Assembly: GCA_046160725.1 (NCBI GenBank)
Contig: JBJXHB010000143.1
Coordinates: 1 to 37,647 of the forward strand
DNA: 37,647 nucleotides
Direction of reading: 5' to 3'
Origin: JBJXHB01 sp046160725
GTDB taxonomy: Bacteria > Pseudomonadota > Gammaproteobacteria > Burkholderiales > Burkholderiaceae_C
Positions 25,465 to 34,037 of this stretch are shown in pieces. Numbering within the stretch: the first letter of the stretch is position 1; every line of letters begins with the position of its first letter. The translations under genes and the position numbers were made by a program. The notes beneath the pieces were generated by a model. That model was not told the DNA's origin. It was given only the letters and a program-made list of their open reading frames with translations, and did not search any database.

Positions 25465-26540
25465 TGCATGAACCTCCGCATCGCCAGGCCGCAGGCGGTC
25501 AAGTAGGCCGGCGCGTCACGCCTGACCTTCGACTCGCGAACCGTCGCGCCCAACTTCATGCGATCGAACGGATTGACAACGCTGGAGGCAAATCCGGTCA
25601 GCTCGGTGACCCGCTCCTTGAGACCGGGCAAGGTGGCCGTGCCGCCTGCCAGCATCACGTAGTGCACCTTGTGGTGAGGCGTACTGGTGAAGAAGTACTG
25701 CAAGGCCCGCCCAATCTCCTGCGACAGGCTGTCGACGAAGGGGTTCAGGATCGTCGCGTCATAGTCGTCCGGCAGGTCGCTGGACAGCTTTTTCGTCTCG
25801 GCCTCTTCGAAGGAGAAACCGTATTGCCTCGAGATCAGCTGGGTCAGCTGAGACCCACCGAAAGCCTGATCGCGGTCGTAAAGGAGTTCATCGTCACGCA
25901 ACACCTTCAGGCTGGTGGTGTCAGCACCGATCTCGAACAGGGCGACCAGCGCATCCTGCCCCTGGTTCGGCAACGCTGACACGATGCGACTCATCGCCAG
26001 CCGGGACGCATGGGACTCGATGTCCAGCACCGCTGGCTTCAGGCCGGCAGCCTCGGCCAAACCCTGCCGATCCTGCACCCTGTCCTTCCGCGATGCAGCG
26101 ATCAGGACCTCGACATCACCCACTGAAGTCGCGCTGGGGCCGATCACGCAGAAGTCGAGGCTGACCTCATCGAGGGAGAAAGGAATGTACTGATTGGCCT
26201 CGGACTCGACCTGCAACTCGAGTTCTTCGTCCCGCAGGCCCGCCGGCAGCATGATCTTCTTGGTGATGACCGCAGATTGGGGCATTGCCATTACCACCAG
26301 CTTGGTGCGGGTGCCACTCTTCTGGACCAGCCGCCGCACGGCCTGCGACACCTCATCGAACTTCTCGATCTGTCCGTCGGTGATCCAGCCCTTTTCGAAC
26401 GGCTCGGATGCCATGCGCTCCAGCACGTATTCACCGTTCGCGGCCTGCCCCAGCTCGACCAGCTTGGCGCTGGAGGAGCTGATGTCCAAGCCGATCATGG
26501 CCGCATGTTTGCGGCCGAGCAACAGATCGATGAAGCTCAC
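25461..26540 (-). CDS. pilM: Type IV pilus actin-like ATPase PilM
   Basis: Cytosolic actin-like protein (359 residues) that binds ATP and the N-terminal tail of PilN. The first phosphate loop is MIGLDISSSSAKLVELGQ. Other family landmarks are VVMAMPQSAVITKKI, EANQYIPFSLDEVSLDF, ALFEIGADTTSLKVLRD and the adenosine motif VMLAGGTATLPGLKERV. The GTG at 26540 (MSFIDLLLGRK) is preferred, with GGGAG 11 bases upstream. A TTG at 26558 is the longer alternative. First gene of the pil-aro-dgt array. Confidence 0.95.
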   Translation of the reverse strand: MSFIDLLLGRKHAAMIGLDISSSSAKLVELGQAANGEYVLERMASEPFEKGWITDGQIEKFDEVSQAVRRLVQKSGTRTKLVVMAMPQSAVITKKIMLPAGLRDEELELQVESEANQYIPFSLDEVSLDFCVIGPSATSVGDVEVLIAASRKDRVQDRQGLAEAAGLKPAVLDIESHASRLAMSRIVSALPNQGQDALVALFEIGADTTSLKVLRDDELLYDRDQAFGGSQLTQLISRQYGFSFEEAETKKLSSDLPDDYDATILNPFVDSLSQEIGRALQYFFTSTPHHKVHYVMLAGGTATLPGLKERVTELTGFASSVVNPFDRMKLGATVRESKVRRDAPAYLTACGLAMRRFMQ

Positions 26541-26596
26541 GGCAGCGGGGGCTCCCAACTGGAGATGGAGACAGCGAATCTTAAGAAGTTACTTCA

Positions 26597-26625
26597 ATGC
26601 TAGCAGTAAAGCCTTTGTGCACCAA
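26597..26625 (-). promoter_or_regulatory. Extended -10 promoter of the pilMNOPQ operon
   Basis: On the minus strand, TTGGTG (26620-26625), a 17-base spacer and TAGCAT (26597-26602) preceded by TGC, giving an extended -10 TGCTAGCAT. Transcription would begin near 26590, leaving a leader of about 50 bases before the pilM GTG. The spacing and extended -10 make this the best promoter seen in the window. Confidence 0.55.
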
Positions 26626-26770
26626 AGGAATTCACCGCCCGGCAGTTGTACCTTCGTTGCGATTCTCCGACGCCTGGAAGTAGGTCTGAAACAAGGCGCA
26701 AATCGGCTGGCGTTGCCCTCACCTTCATGCTTCCAGGACAGCGTCCCTTCTTCCGGTAACCTTGGCGACC

Positions 26771-29134
26771 ATGGCCACTCCGCAAGAAACCACATCCGAC
26801 GAGCCGGCAGCTCGTCGCCCGCCAAGAGCCTGGCAACAGTCCATGATCCGCGGACTCGTCTGGCTCTGCGGTGCAGCAGTAGCCGCAGGGGCCGCTGGAC
26901 TGATGGTGGTGGGAATCGCCCTGGCGGTGGCTTACCCCAACCTGCCCGAGCTGAGCGGCTTGACCGACTACCGACCAAAGCTTCCCTTGCGGGTGCTGTC
27001 GGCCGATGGGCAGCTGCTGGGAGAGTTTGGCGAGGAGCGCCGGCAGTTTGTGCCGATTGCCGAGGTGCCCAAGGTCATGCGCGACGCCGTTCTGGCCATC
27101 GAGGACGCGCGCTTCTACGACCACGGCGGCGTCGACTACAAGGGCATTGCCCGGGCGGCGATAGCCCAGTTCGGCGGATTGGGGAGCCAGGGCGCATCCA
27201 CCATCACGATGCAGGTTGCGCGCAACTTCTACCTGTCGACTGAGAAAACGATCACCCGCAAGATTTACGAGATCCTGCTGGCCTTCAAGATCGAAAGCCA
27301 GCTCGGTAAGGATCAGATCCTGGAGCTCTACCTCAACCAGATATTCCTTGGACAGCGGGCATACGGATTCGCCGCCGCCAGCGAGATCTATTTCGGCAAG
27401 AAGCTGGCCGACATAACGGTCGCTGAGGCGGCCATGCTGGCCGGCCTGCCGCAGGCACCCTCGGTCTACAACCCGATCGTCAATCCCCGGCGCGCGACAG
27501 CGCGCCAGCAACACATCATCGATCGAATGGCGCATCACAGCTACATCACGCCGACCCAGGCCGAGGCGGCGCGACGCCAAGTGCTGCGCTACCGGACCCC
27601 GGCCGATGTCGCGTTGCACGGCGAGTACGTGGCAGAGGCGGCGCGCCAACTGGTACATGCGCAGTACGGAGCGGAGACCTACACACGAGGACTGCAGGTC
27701 CATGTCTCGGTGCTCGCCGCAGACCAGGGTGTGGCCTATCGTGCGCTGCGCCGCGGGCTGCTGGAGTACGAGCGCCGGCAGGTCTACCGCGGCCCGGAGA
27801 GTTTCGTGACCTTGCCGTCGGACGACAAGCTCGTCGATGCGCGGGTGGCCGAGGCCTTGATAGACCATCCGGACAACGACGAGCTGAAAGCGGCCGTTGT
27901 CCTCGAGGCCAGTCCGCGCAAGGTGGTGGCCCTGTTGCGCAATGGCGAGGCCATCACGGTAACTGGCGATGGCCTGCGGCCGGTCACATCAGGTCTTGCC
28001 GAACGCGCAGGGCCCAAGGTGCAGATCCGCCGGGGTGCGGTGGTGCGTGCAACGAAGGGGCCGAAAAGCGACTGGACGCTGACCCAGCAGCCAGAGGTCG
28101 AGGGCGGCCTGATTGCACTCGACCCCGGAACCGGCGCCATTCGCGCCATGGTGGGCGGCTTCGACTTCGGCAAGAGCAAGTTCAATCACGTCACCCAGGC
28201 CTGGCGTCAGCCGGGGTCGAGCTTCAAGCCCTTCATCTATTCGGCAGCGCTGGAGCGCGGGTTCACGGCCCAGACGGTGATCAACGACGCGCCGCTGTTC
28301 TTCAGCGCCGAGGCAACTGGCAGCCAGCCCTGGGAACACAAGAACTACGACGGCAAGTTCGAGGGGCCCATGCCTCTCAAGACAGGCCTGGCCAAGTCCA
28401 AGAACATGGTCTCCATCCGCATCCTGCAGTCAATCGGAACCCAGTATGCGCAGGATTGGGTCAGCCGCTTCGGGTTTGACGCCGAAAAGCACCCGCCCTA
28501 CCTCACGATGGCGCTGGGCGCGGGCAGCGTGACGCCGCTGCAGATGGCCGGGGCTTATGCCGTTTTTGCCAATGGCGGCATGCGCGTGGCGCCGCAGCTC
28601 ATCACCCGCGTGACCGACAACCGCGGCCGGCTGTTGCTGGAGTCCAAACCGGCACTGCCGGACGAGTCGGCAAGGGTGATCGATGCTCGCAACGCGTTCG
28701 TCATGTCAAATCTGCTCGGCGAGGTCACGCGCTCGGGCACAGCGGCCCAAGCCCAGAAGCTGCTCAAGCGCAACGACATCTATGGCAAGACCGGCACCAC
28801 CAATGACTCGCTGGATGCCTGGTTTGCCGGCTACCACCCCTCACTGGTTTCGGTGGTCTGGATCGGCTACGACACGCCACGCAAGCTGGGCGACCGCGAA
28901 ACCGGTGGCGGGCTGGCGTTGCCGGTCTGGATCGAGTACATGACCCACGCGCTGAAGTCCACGCCGATAGCCGAGCCCGCCGTGCCCGAGGGCGTGCAGC
29001 GCTCCGGAGAGGATTGGCTGTTTGACGAATTCAACCGGGGCCTCGGGGTGCGCAGCCTGGGCCTGGAGGACAAGCTCCCGGCCGCACCGAGCGACGACGA
29101 ACGTCGCGGTATCCTGGACCTGTTTCGCCGCTGA
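26771..29134 (+). CDS. mrcA: Penicillin-binding protein 1A, bifunctional transglycosylase/transpeptidase
   Basis: Inner-membrane peptidoglycan synthase of 787 residues. A cytoplasmic N-terminus leads into one membrane helix (about residues 28-55). The GT51 glycosyltransferase domain follows, with catalytic Glu111 in EDARFYDHGG and the second motif GASTITMQVARNFYL. The OB-like insert typical of PBP1A comes next (about 300-430), with QQPEVEGGLIALDPGTGAIRAMVGG leading into the transpeptidase. The transpeptidase has SSFK at 483-486, SKN in AKSKNMVS and KTGTT at 673-677. The ATG at 26771 is preferred over an in-frame TTG at 26762; no strong ribosome binding site is visible. The gene is divergent from pilM, an arrangement common in betaproteobacteria. 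Confidence 0.97.
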   Translation: MATPQETTSDEPAARRPPRAWQQSMIRGLVWLCGAAVAAGAAGLMVVGIALAVAYPNLPELSGLTDYRPKLPLRVLSADGQLLGEFGEERRQFVPIAEVPKVMRDAVLAIEDARFYDHGGVDYKGIARAAIAQFGGLGSQGASTITMQVARNFYLSTEKTITRKIYEILLAFKIESQLGKDQILELYLNQIFLGQRAYGFAAASEIYFGKKLADITVAEAAMLAGLPQAPSVYNPIVNPRRATARQQHIIDRMAHHSYITPTQAEAARRQVLRYRTPADVALHGEYVAEAARQLVHAQYGAETYTRGLQVHVSVLAADQGVAYRALRRGLLEYERRQVYRGPESFVTLPSDDKLVDARVAEALIDHPDNDELKAAVVLEASPRKVVALLRNGEAITVTGDGLRPVTSGLAERAGPKVQIRRGAVVRATKGPKSDWTLTQQPEVEGGLIALDPGTGAIRAMVGGFDFGKSKFNHVTQAWRQPGSSFKPFIYSAALERGFTAQTVINDAPLFFSAEATGSQPWEHKNYDGKFEGPMPLKTGLAKSKNMVSIRILQSIGTQYAQDWVSRFGFDAEKHPPYLTMALGAGSVTPLQMAGAYAVFANGGMRVAPQLITRVTDNRGRLLLESKPALPDESARVIDARNAFVMSNLLGEVTRSGTAAQAQKLLKRNDIYGKTGTTNDSLDAWFAGYHPSLVSVVWIGYDTPRKLGDRETGGGLALPVWIEYMTHALKSTPIAEPAVPEGVQRSGEDWLFDEFNRGLGVRSLGLEDKLPAAPSDDERRGILDLFRR

Positions 29135-29159
29135 CGACCTTGCTGTCCCGGAGAGCGCG

Positions 29160-29519
29160 TCAGGCGATCGGAGCGTGGAAGCGCAGCGCCCGGCCGGCCT
29201 GTGTCGTGGCATGCCTTGACAGCGTCTCGAAGAACTCGCTGCCATCGCGCGTGTCCAACCAACGGCCTTCAACCCAGCGATAGTGGTGTCCGCCGGCGCG
29301 CGCGGCAAGCCACAACTCCTGCAACGGCGGCTGCATGTTCACGATCAGGCTGCTGCCGCCCGGCAGCGCCATTTCCAGCATGCCGCCTGTGCGGCGACCA
29401 TCGATGTCGATCACATCGTCCTGCAGCCAGTTGTCGAGCTGGCGCTCGATGGCCGCCAGGACCGCATCGGCCTGCCGCTGGTATTGCGCGTCCGTCATCG
29501 GCGTCGCCGCATCGGTCAT
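29160..29519 (-). CDS. cyaY: Frataxin-like iron-sulfur assembly protein CyaY
   Basis: A 119-residue frataxin homologue that binds iron and modulates the IscS/IscU Fe-S assembly machinery in the cytosol. The family pattern is visible: acidic first helix (QADAVLAAIERQLDNW), DDVIDIDGRRTGGMLEMALPGGSSLIVNMQPPLQELWLAARAGGHHY, and DGSEFFETLSRHATTQAG near the end. The ATG at 29519 is taken; an internal ATG at 29498 is also possible. Convergent with mrcA (25 bases apart) and divergent from lptM, as is usual in this group. Confidence 0.95.
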   Translation of the reverse strand: MTDAATPMTDAQYQRQADAVLAAIERQLDNWLQDDVIDIDGRRTGGMLEMALPGGSSLIVNMQPPLQELWLAARAGGHHYRWVEGRWLDTRDGSEFFETLSRHATTQAGRALRFHAPIA

Positions 29520-29541
29520 CGAGGGTCCCTAGAATCGTCGG

Positions 29542-29700
29542 ATGACGTCTGGTCCGAGTTTATCGATGCGCACAGGCATGCGCGCCACAACCCTGGCCGC
29601 GGTGCTGGCATGGAGTTTCGCAGCGGCCGGGTGTGGCCAAAAGGGCCCACTGCTGCTGCCGCCGCCCGCTACCGCCGCCAGTGTCGGGCCGCTTCGATGA
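29542..29700 (+). CDS. lptM: Small lipoprotein LptM (YifL family)
   Basis: A 52-residue lipoprotein that in E. coli binds the LptDE translocon and assists its maturation. It has a short signal peptide ending in FAAAGC and the hallmark CGQKGPLLLPPP directly after the lipidated cysteine. Starts at 29542, 29566 and 29578 are all in frame; the two later ones give a more typical signal peptide (MRTGMRATTLAAVLAW). TAGAAT at 29530-29535 resembles a -10 box and would place the transcript start near 29542, favouring a later start codon or a leaderless message. The stop overlaps the lysA ATG (ATGA). Confidence 0.88.
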   Translation: MTSGPSLSMRTGMRATTLAAVLAWSFAAAGCGQKGPLLLPPPATAASVGPLR

Positions 29701-30974
29701 CGGCCGCCTTGCCGGGTGCACCCTACCTGCGTCGCGACCTGGGCACCTTGTGCCTGGACGGTGTTGCGCTTGACGACCTGGCCGGCCATTACGGCACACC
29801 GCTGTACGTGTATTCACGTGGGGCCATGAAGGCCGCCGTGGCGGCCTACCAGCAGGCACTGGGCTCGCGACGCCACCTGCTGTGCTATGCCTTGAAGGCC
29901 AACTCCAACCTGGCCGTGCTGCGGTTGTTCGCCGATGCCGGATGCGGCTTCGACATCGTCTCGGCAGGCGAGCTGGCACGCGTCATGGCCATCGGCGTTC
30001 CGGGCCATCGCGTGGTGTTCTCTGGTGTCGGCAAGACCGCCCGCGAGATGGAGGCCGCACTGGAAGCGAGGGTGCGCTGCTTCAATGTCGAAAGCACCGC
30101 CGAGCTTGAGCGGCTGGCCCAGGTTGCACAGGCCCATGGCTCGACCGCCACTGTCAGCCTGCGCGTCAACCCGGATGTGGACGCCCGCACCCACCCATAC
30201 ATCTCGACGGGGTTGCGCGGCAACAAGTTCGGCATTGCGCATGACGCGGCGCTGGATGCCTACCGGCGCGCCGCCGACTTGCCGGGCCTGCGCGTGGCCG
30301 GCATCGATTGCCATATCGGGTCCCAGATCATGCAGGTCGAGCCGTTTATCGACGCGCTGGATCGCCTGCTCGACCTGGTCGAGCAGGTCGAGACCGCGGG
30401 TATTGCGATCGAGCATATCGATGTCGGCGGCGGACTGGGCATCGCCTATGCGGATGAGCAGCCACCGGATGCCGGCGCCATGGTCACCGCCATGCTGGGC
30501 CGACTGGACGCGCGCGGCCACGGACACCGCGAGGTCGTGCTGGAGCCGGGCCGCTCGCTGGTCGGCAACGCGGGCGTCCTGTTGACCGAGGTGCAGTACC
30601 TCAAGCCCGGTGCCGAGCGGAATTTCTGCGTCGTCGATGCCGCAATGAACGATCTGGTTCGCCCGGCCATGTACGACGCCTGGATGGCGATCGAGCCGTG
30701 CCAAGTGCGCAACGACGAACCCGAACGCACCTGGGACGTGGTCGGGCCAGTCTGCGAGTCGGGCGACTGGCTTTGCCGCGACCGGCCGCTGGCTGTGCGG
30801 GCCGGAGACCGGCTGGCCATCCTGTCGGCCGGTGCCTATGGCATGGTCATGTCCAGCAACTACAACACCCGGCCACGTGCCGCCGAGGTGATGGTGGAGA
30901 ACGGCCGCGCGGCGCTGGTGCGTGAGCGGGAGTCGGTCCAGGCCCTGCTGCAAGGTGAACGCGACTGGGTCTGA
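29697..30974 (+). CDS. lysA: Diaminopimelate decarboxylase
   Basis: PLP enzyme making L-lysine from meso-diaminopimelate; 425 residues, cytosolic. The PLP lysine is Lys67 in CYALKANSN. Other landmarks are VSAGEL, the barrel motif CHIGSQI, HIDVGGGLGI, the PLP-phosphate loop LEPGRSLVGNAG and the C-terminal active-site CESGDWL with AYGMVMSSNYN. The ATG at 29697 overlaps the lptM stop by 4 bases and matches the family N-terminus; the frame is open upstream but runs through lptM and cyaY territory. Confidence 0.97.
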   Translation: MTAALPGAPYLRRDLGTLCLDGVALDDLAGHYGTPLYVYSRGAMKAAVAAYQQALGSRRHLLCYALKANSNLAVLRLFADAGCGFDIVSAGELARVMAIGVPGHRVVFSGVGKTAREMEAALEARVRCFNVESTAELERLAQVAQAHGSTATVSLRVNPDVDARTHPYISTGLRGNKFGIAHDAALDAYRRAADLPGLRVAGIDCHIGSQIMQVEPFIDALDRLLDLVEQVETAGIAIEHIDVGGGLGIAYADEQPPDAGAMVTAMLGRLDARGHGHREVVLEPGRSLVGNAGVLLTEVQYLKPGAERNFCVVDAAMNDLVRPAMYDAWMAIEPCQVRNDEPERTWDVVGPVCESGDWLCRDRPLAVRAGDRLAILSAGAYGMVMSSNYNTRPRAAEVMVENGRAALVRERESVQALLQGERDWV

Positions 30975-30988
30975 AGGGGCCACCACCG

Positions 30989-31008
30989 GGCGGCCCGTGC
31001 GGGCCGCC
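30989..31008. terminator. Hairpin between convergent lysA and the ABC cassette
   Basis: A perfect 8-base-pair GC stem (GGCGGCCC / GGGCCGCC, GTGC loop) lies 15 bases after the lysA stop and touches the stop codon of the convergent ATPase gene. It could end both transcripts, but there is no T-tract on either side. Confidence 0.4.
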
Positions 31009-32072
31009 TAGATCCGACCTTCCTCCACCGCGTGGCAGGCCACGCGGATGCCCTTGAATACCTGAAACGCAGGCCGCTCGGCCTTGCATCGCGGCTGCAC
31101 ATGCGGACAGCGCGGGTGGAAGGTGCAGCCCGAAGGCGGCGACAGCGGGTTCGGCACCTCGCCCTGCACCGGCGTGCGGGAGCGGCCGCTCATGTGGATG
31201 TCGGGGATCGCATCCAGCAGCATGCGGGTGTACGGATGCCGCGGCGTCTCAAACAGCGAGCGCCGGTCCGCGAGTTCAACCAGCCGCCCCAGGTACATCA
31301 CACCGACCTGGTCGCTGACATGGCGCACCACGGCCAGGTTGTGCGAGATGAACAGATAGGTCAGGCCCTGCTGGCGCTGCAGATCCTTCATGATATTGAG
31401 CACCTGGGCCTGCACAGAGACATCCAGTGCCGAGGTCGGCTCGTCGCAGACCAGGAACTCCGGCTGGGTGGCCAATGCGCGCGCGATCGAGATGCGCTGC
31501 CGCTGGCCGCCCGAAAACTGGTGCGGGAACTTCTGCGCGTCCGCGGCCGCCATGCCGACGGACCCCAGCAACCGCGCGACGCGTTCGTTCAGTTCATCGT
31601 CCTGCTTGACCAGCCCGTGCTCGCGCAGTGGCTCGCCGACGATGTCCCTGACCTTCCAGCGCGGGTTCAGGCTGGCATAAGGATCCTGGAAGATCATCTG
31701 CATGCGGCGCCGGATGGCCCGCATCTCGGTCCCGGTCATGGCATCAGCCGTGTCGCGGCCATCGAAACGGACCTTGCCGCGTGTGGGTGCATACAGCCCG
31801 ACCAGCAGGCGCGCGACGGTGCTCTTGCCGCATCCGGACTCGCCGACGAGCGCCAGCGTGGTGCCGCGGGCAATGGCAAAGCTGACGCCGTCCACTGCAT
31901 GCACATATTGCCGCGGTTTGGACTCCAGCACCCGGTTCAGCCAGGGCGGGGACACATCGAAAACCTTGGCCAGGTCTTCAACCTCGACCAGCGTGGGCGC
32001 AACAGACGAGCGCGTACCGGTCGTATCGAGCTCGGCGACGCGGTCGTCGCCCGCCTGTCCCGATGGGCTCAT
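31008..32072 (-). CDS. Dipeptide/oligopeptide-type ABC transporter ATPase (DppF/OppF-like)
   Basis: Cytosolic ATPase of 354 residues, the second of two in the cassette. Walker A is GESGCGKST, the Q-loop is FQDPYASLNPRWKV, the signature FSGGQRQRISIARALA, Walker B FLVCDEPTSALD and the H-loop FISHNLAVV. The C-terminal oligopeptide-transporter extension has HPYTRMLLDAIP and the cysteine-bearing SGCTFHPRCPHVQPRC. The ATG overlaps the stop of the upstream ATPase gene (ATGA). The substrate is not determined; dipeptides, oligopeptides, nickel chelates or glutathione are all used by this family. Confidence 0.93.
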   Translation of the reverse strand: MSPSGQAGDDRVAELDTTGTRSSVAPTLVEVEDLAKVFDVSPPWLNRVLESKPRQYVHAVDGVSFAIARGTTLALVGESGCGKSTVARLLVGLYAPTRGKVRFDGRDTADAMTGTEMRAIRRRMQMIFQDPYASLNPRWKVRDIVGEPLREHGLVKQDDELNERVARLLGSVGMAAADAQKFPHQFSGGQRQRISIARALATQPEFLVCDEPTSALDVSVQAQVLNIMKDLQRQQGLTYLFISHNLAVVRHVSDQVGVMYLGRLVELADRRSLFETPRHPYTRMLLDAIPDIHMSGRSRTPVQGEVPNPLSPPSGCTFHPRCPHVQPRCKAERPAFQVFKGIRVACHAVEEGRI

Positions 32073-33046
32073 GCCGTACCTCCCGCCTGGTGCAGCCAGC
32101 AGGCGGCGCGCGTGGCGCCAGCCACCAGCAGATCAGGCCGTTCACGTCGGCAGCGGTCGGCAGACTTCGGGCAACGCGGGTTGTAGGCGCAGCCCGAGGG
32201 AATCGCGTTCAGCCGGGGCATCGAACCGTCGATCTGCATCAGGCGCTCGCGCTCTTCGTCCATGGCGGGAATCGACCCCATCAGGCCGACGCTGTAGGGG
32301 TGCGCCGGCTGGTGGATCACCGATTGCACCGGCCCGATCTCGGCAACCCGCCCCGCGTACATCACCGCCACGCGGTCGCAGGCTTCGGCGATCACACCCA
32401 TGTCGTGCGTGATCAGCATCACCGCCGCACCGTGTTGTTTCGTCAGGCGCTTGAGCAAGCTGATGATCTGGGCCTGAATGGAGACATCCAGCGCCGTCGT
32501 CGGTTCATCGGCCACGATCAGCTCGGGCTGCGCCGCCAGCGCGAGCGCGATGACCACGCGCTGCCGCATGCCGCCCGAGAACTGGTGCGGATAGTGGTCG
32601 ACCCGCTGCTCGGCCGCCGGGATTCCTGTTTCCTGCAGCAGCTCAATGGCACGGGCCCGGGCTTGTGCAGCGCTCAGGTCCAGATGTGTCTGGATGGTCT
32701 CCACCAGCTGTCGCCCAACGGTGTACAGCGGGTTCAACGAGGTCAGGGGATCCTGGAAGATCGCGCCGATGCGCCGTCCGCGGATACGGCGCATGGCCTC
32801 GGCCGGCAGGTTGTCAATGCGCTGTCCGCCGAGACGGATCTCGCCGCCAGCGATGCGCCCCGGTGGCTCCAGCAGGCCGATGATGGATGCCCCGGTGAGC
32901 GACTTGCCGGCGCCGGACTCACCGACCACGCCCAGGATCTCGCCCGGCGCGATGTCGAAGGACACGTCGTCCAGGGCCAGCAACGTCCCATGCCGGGTCG
33001 GAAACTCCACCCTCAGGTTTCGGACTTCAAGAAGCGGATCGGCCAA
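32069..33046 (-). CDS. Dipeptide/oligopeptide-type ABC transporter ATPase (DppD/OppD-like)
   Basis: First ATPase of the cassette, 325 residues. Walker A GESGAGKS, Q-loop FQDPLTSLNPLYTV, signature FSGGMRQRVVIALALA, Walker B LIVADEPTTALD, H-loop LITHDMGVIAE. The C-terminal extension has HPYSVGLMGSIP and GCAYNPRCPKSADRC. The start is a TTG at 33046: it gives the expected N-terminus MADPLLEVRNLRVEF, and an in-frame TGA lies seven codons upstream with no ATG or GTG between. It starts 36 bases after the permease stop. Confidence 0.92.
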   Translation of the reverse strand: MADPLLEVRNLRVEFPTRHGTLLALDDVSFDIAPGEILGVVGESGAGKSLTGASIIGLLEPPGRIAGGEIRLGGQRIDNLPAEAMRRIRGRRIGAIFQDPLTSLNPLYTVGRQLVETIQTHLDLSAAQARARAIELLQETGIPAAEQRVDHYPHQFSGGMRQRVVIALALAAQPELIVADEPTTALDVSIQAQIISLLKRLTKQHGAAVMLITHDMGVIAEACDRVAVMYAGRVAEIGPVQSVIHQPAHPYSVGLMGSIPAMDEERERLMQIDGSMPRLNAIPSGCAYNPRCPKSADRCRRERPDLLVAGATRAACWLHQAGGTA

Positions 33047-33082
33047 GCGGATGCCCAGGTGAAATCAGGTTGCGTCGCCGCT

Positions 33083-34036
33083 CTACTGCAGGCGGGGATT
33101 GAGCGCGTCGCGCAGCCAGTCGCCGAGCAGGTTCACCGACAGCGCGATGGTGATCAGCATGATGCCGGGGAAGATCGTGATCCACCATTCGCCGGCGAAC
33201 AGGAAGTCCTGGCCGATGCGGATCAAGGTACCCAGCGACGGCGACGTGGGCGGCACGCCGACGCCGAGGAACGACAGCGTCGCCTCGGTGATGATGGCCG
33301 CGGCGATCTGGATCGTGGCCAGCACCAGCACCGGCCCCAGGACATTGGGCAGCACATGCCGCAACATGATGCGATGCGGCGCCACGCCCACGACCCGCGC
33401 CGCCTGGACATATTCCTTCTGCCGCTCCACCAGGGTGGAGCCGCGGACGGTGCGGGCGTACTGCACCCAGCCGGTGAGGGAGATCGCCAGGATCAGGACC
33501 GTGAAGGCCAGCGTCTCATGGGCATTGGGGAACATGGCGCGGCCGATGCCGTCGATCAGCAGGGCCACCAGGATCGAAGGGAACGACAGCATCACGTCGC
33601 AAACGCGCATGATGAAGCTGTCGATCCGGCCGCCGACAAAGCCCGACAGCAGGCCCAGGCCAACGCCGACCACCACCGACAGCACCACCGACGCCAGGCC
33701 CACCAGCAGCGAGATCCGTGAGCCGTAGAACAGGGCCGACAGGATGTCCCGCCCCTGGTCGTCGGTGCCGAGCAGGTACTTGGCCTTGCCGTCCGGCATC
33801 CAGGCCGGCGGCAGTCGCGAGTCGCTGAGGTCGAGCGTCGCGAGATCGAACGGGTTGTGCGGTGCCACCCAGGGTGCGAACAAGGCCGTCAGGATGCACA
33901 ACGCGGCAACGACGGCGGCACCGATCGCAACTGGCGAGCGCTTGAAGCTGTACCAGAGGTCGCTGTCCAGAAACCGGGTCCAGGCACCTGGGGCGGCCGG
34001 TACGGCGTTCATGATCGGTCCGGCGGAATCAGCCAT
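33083..34036 (-). CDS. Dipeptide/oligopeptide-type ABC transporter permease (DppC/OppC-like)
   Basis: Inner-membrane permease of 317 residues. It has the N-terminal OppC-type segment (FKRSPVAIGAAVVAALCILTALFAPWVAPHNPF), the periplasmic LLGTDDQGRDILSALFYGSRISLLVG and five further hydrophobic segments. The EAA loop is EYVQAARVVGVAPHRIMLRHVLPN. The ATG at 34036 lies one base after the upstream permease stop (TGAGATG), consistent with coupling; an internal ATG at 34012 is possible. Confidence 0.93.
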   Translation of the reverse strand: MADSAGPIMNAVPAAPGAWTRFLDSDLWYSFKRSPVAIGAAVVAALCILTALFAPWVAPHNPFDLATLDLSDSRLPPAWMPDGKAKYLLGTDDQGRDILSALFYGSRISLLVGLASVVLSVVVGVGLGLLSGFVGGRIDSFIMRVCDVMLSFPSILVALLIDGIGRAMFPNAHETLAFTVLILAISLTGWVQYARTVRGSTLVERQKEYVQAARVVGVAPHRIMLRHVLPNVLGPVLVLATIQIAAAIITEATLSFLGVGVPPTSPSLGTLIRIGQDFLFAGEWWITIFPGIMLITIALSVNLLGDWLRDALNPRLQ

Positions 34037-34037
34037 C

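Noticed and set aside
26600..27868. 422-codon minus-strand frame opposite the start of mrcA
   Set aside because: It overlaps the full PBP1A transglycosylase domain and shows no protein family pattern.
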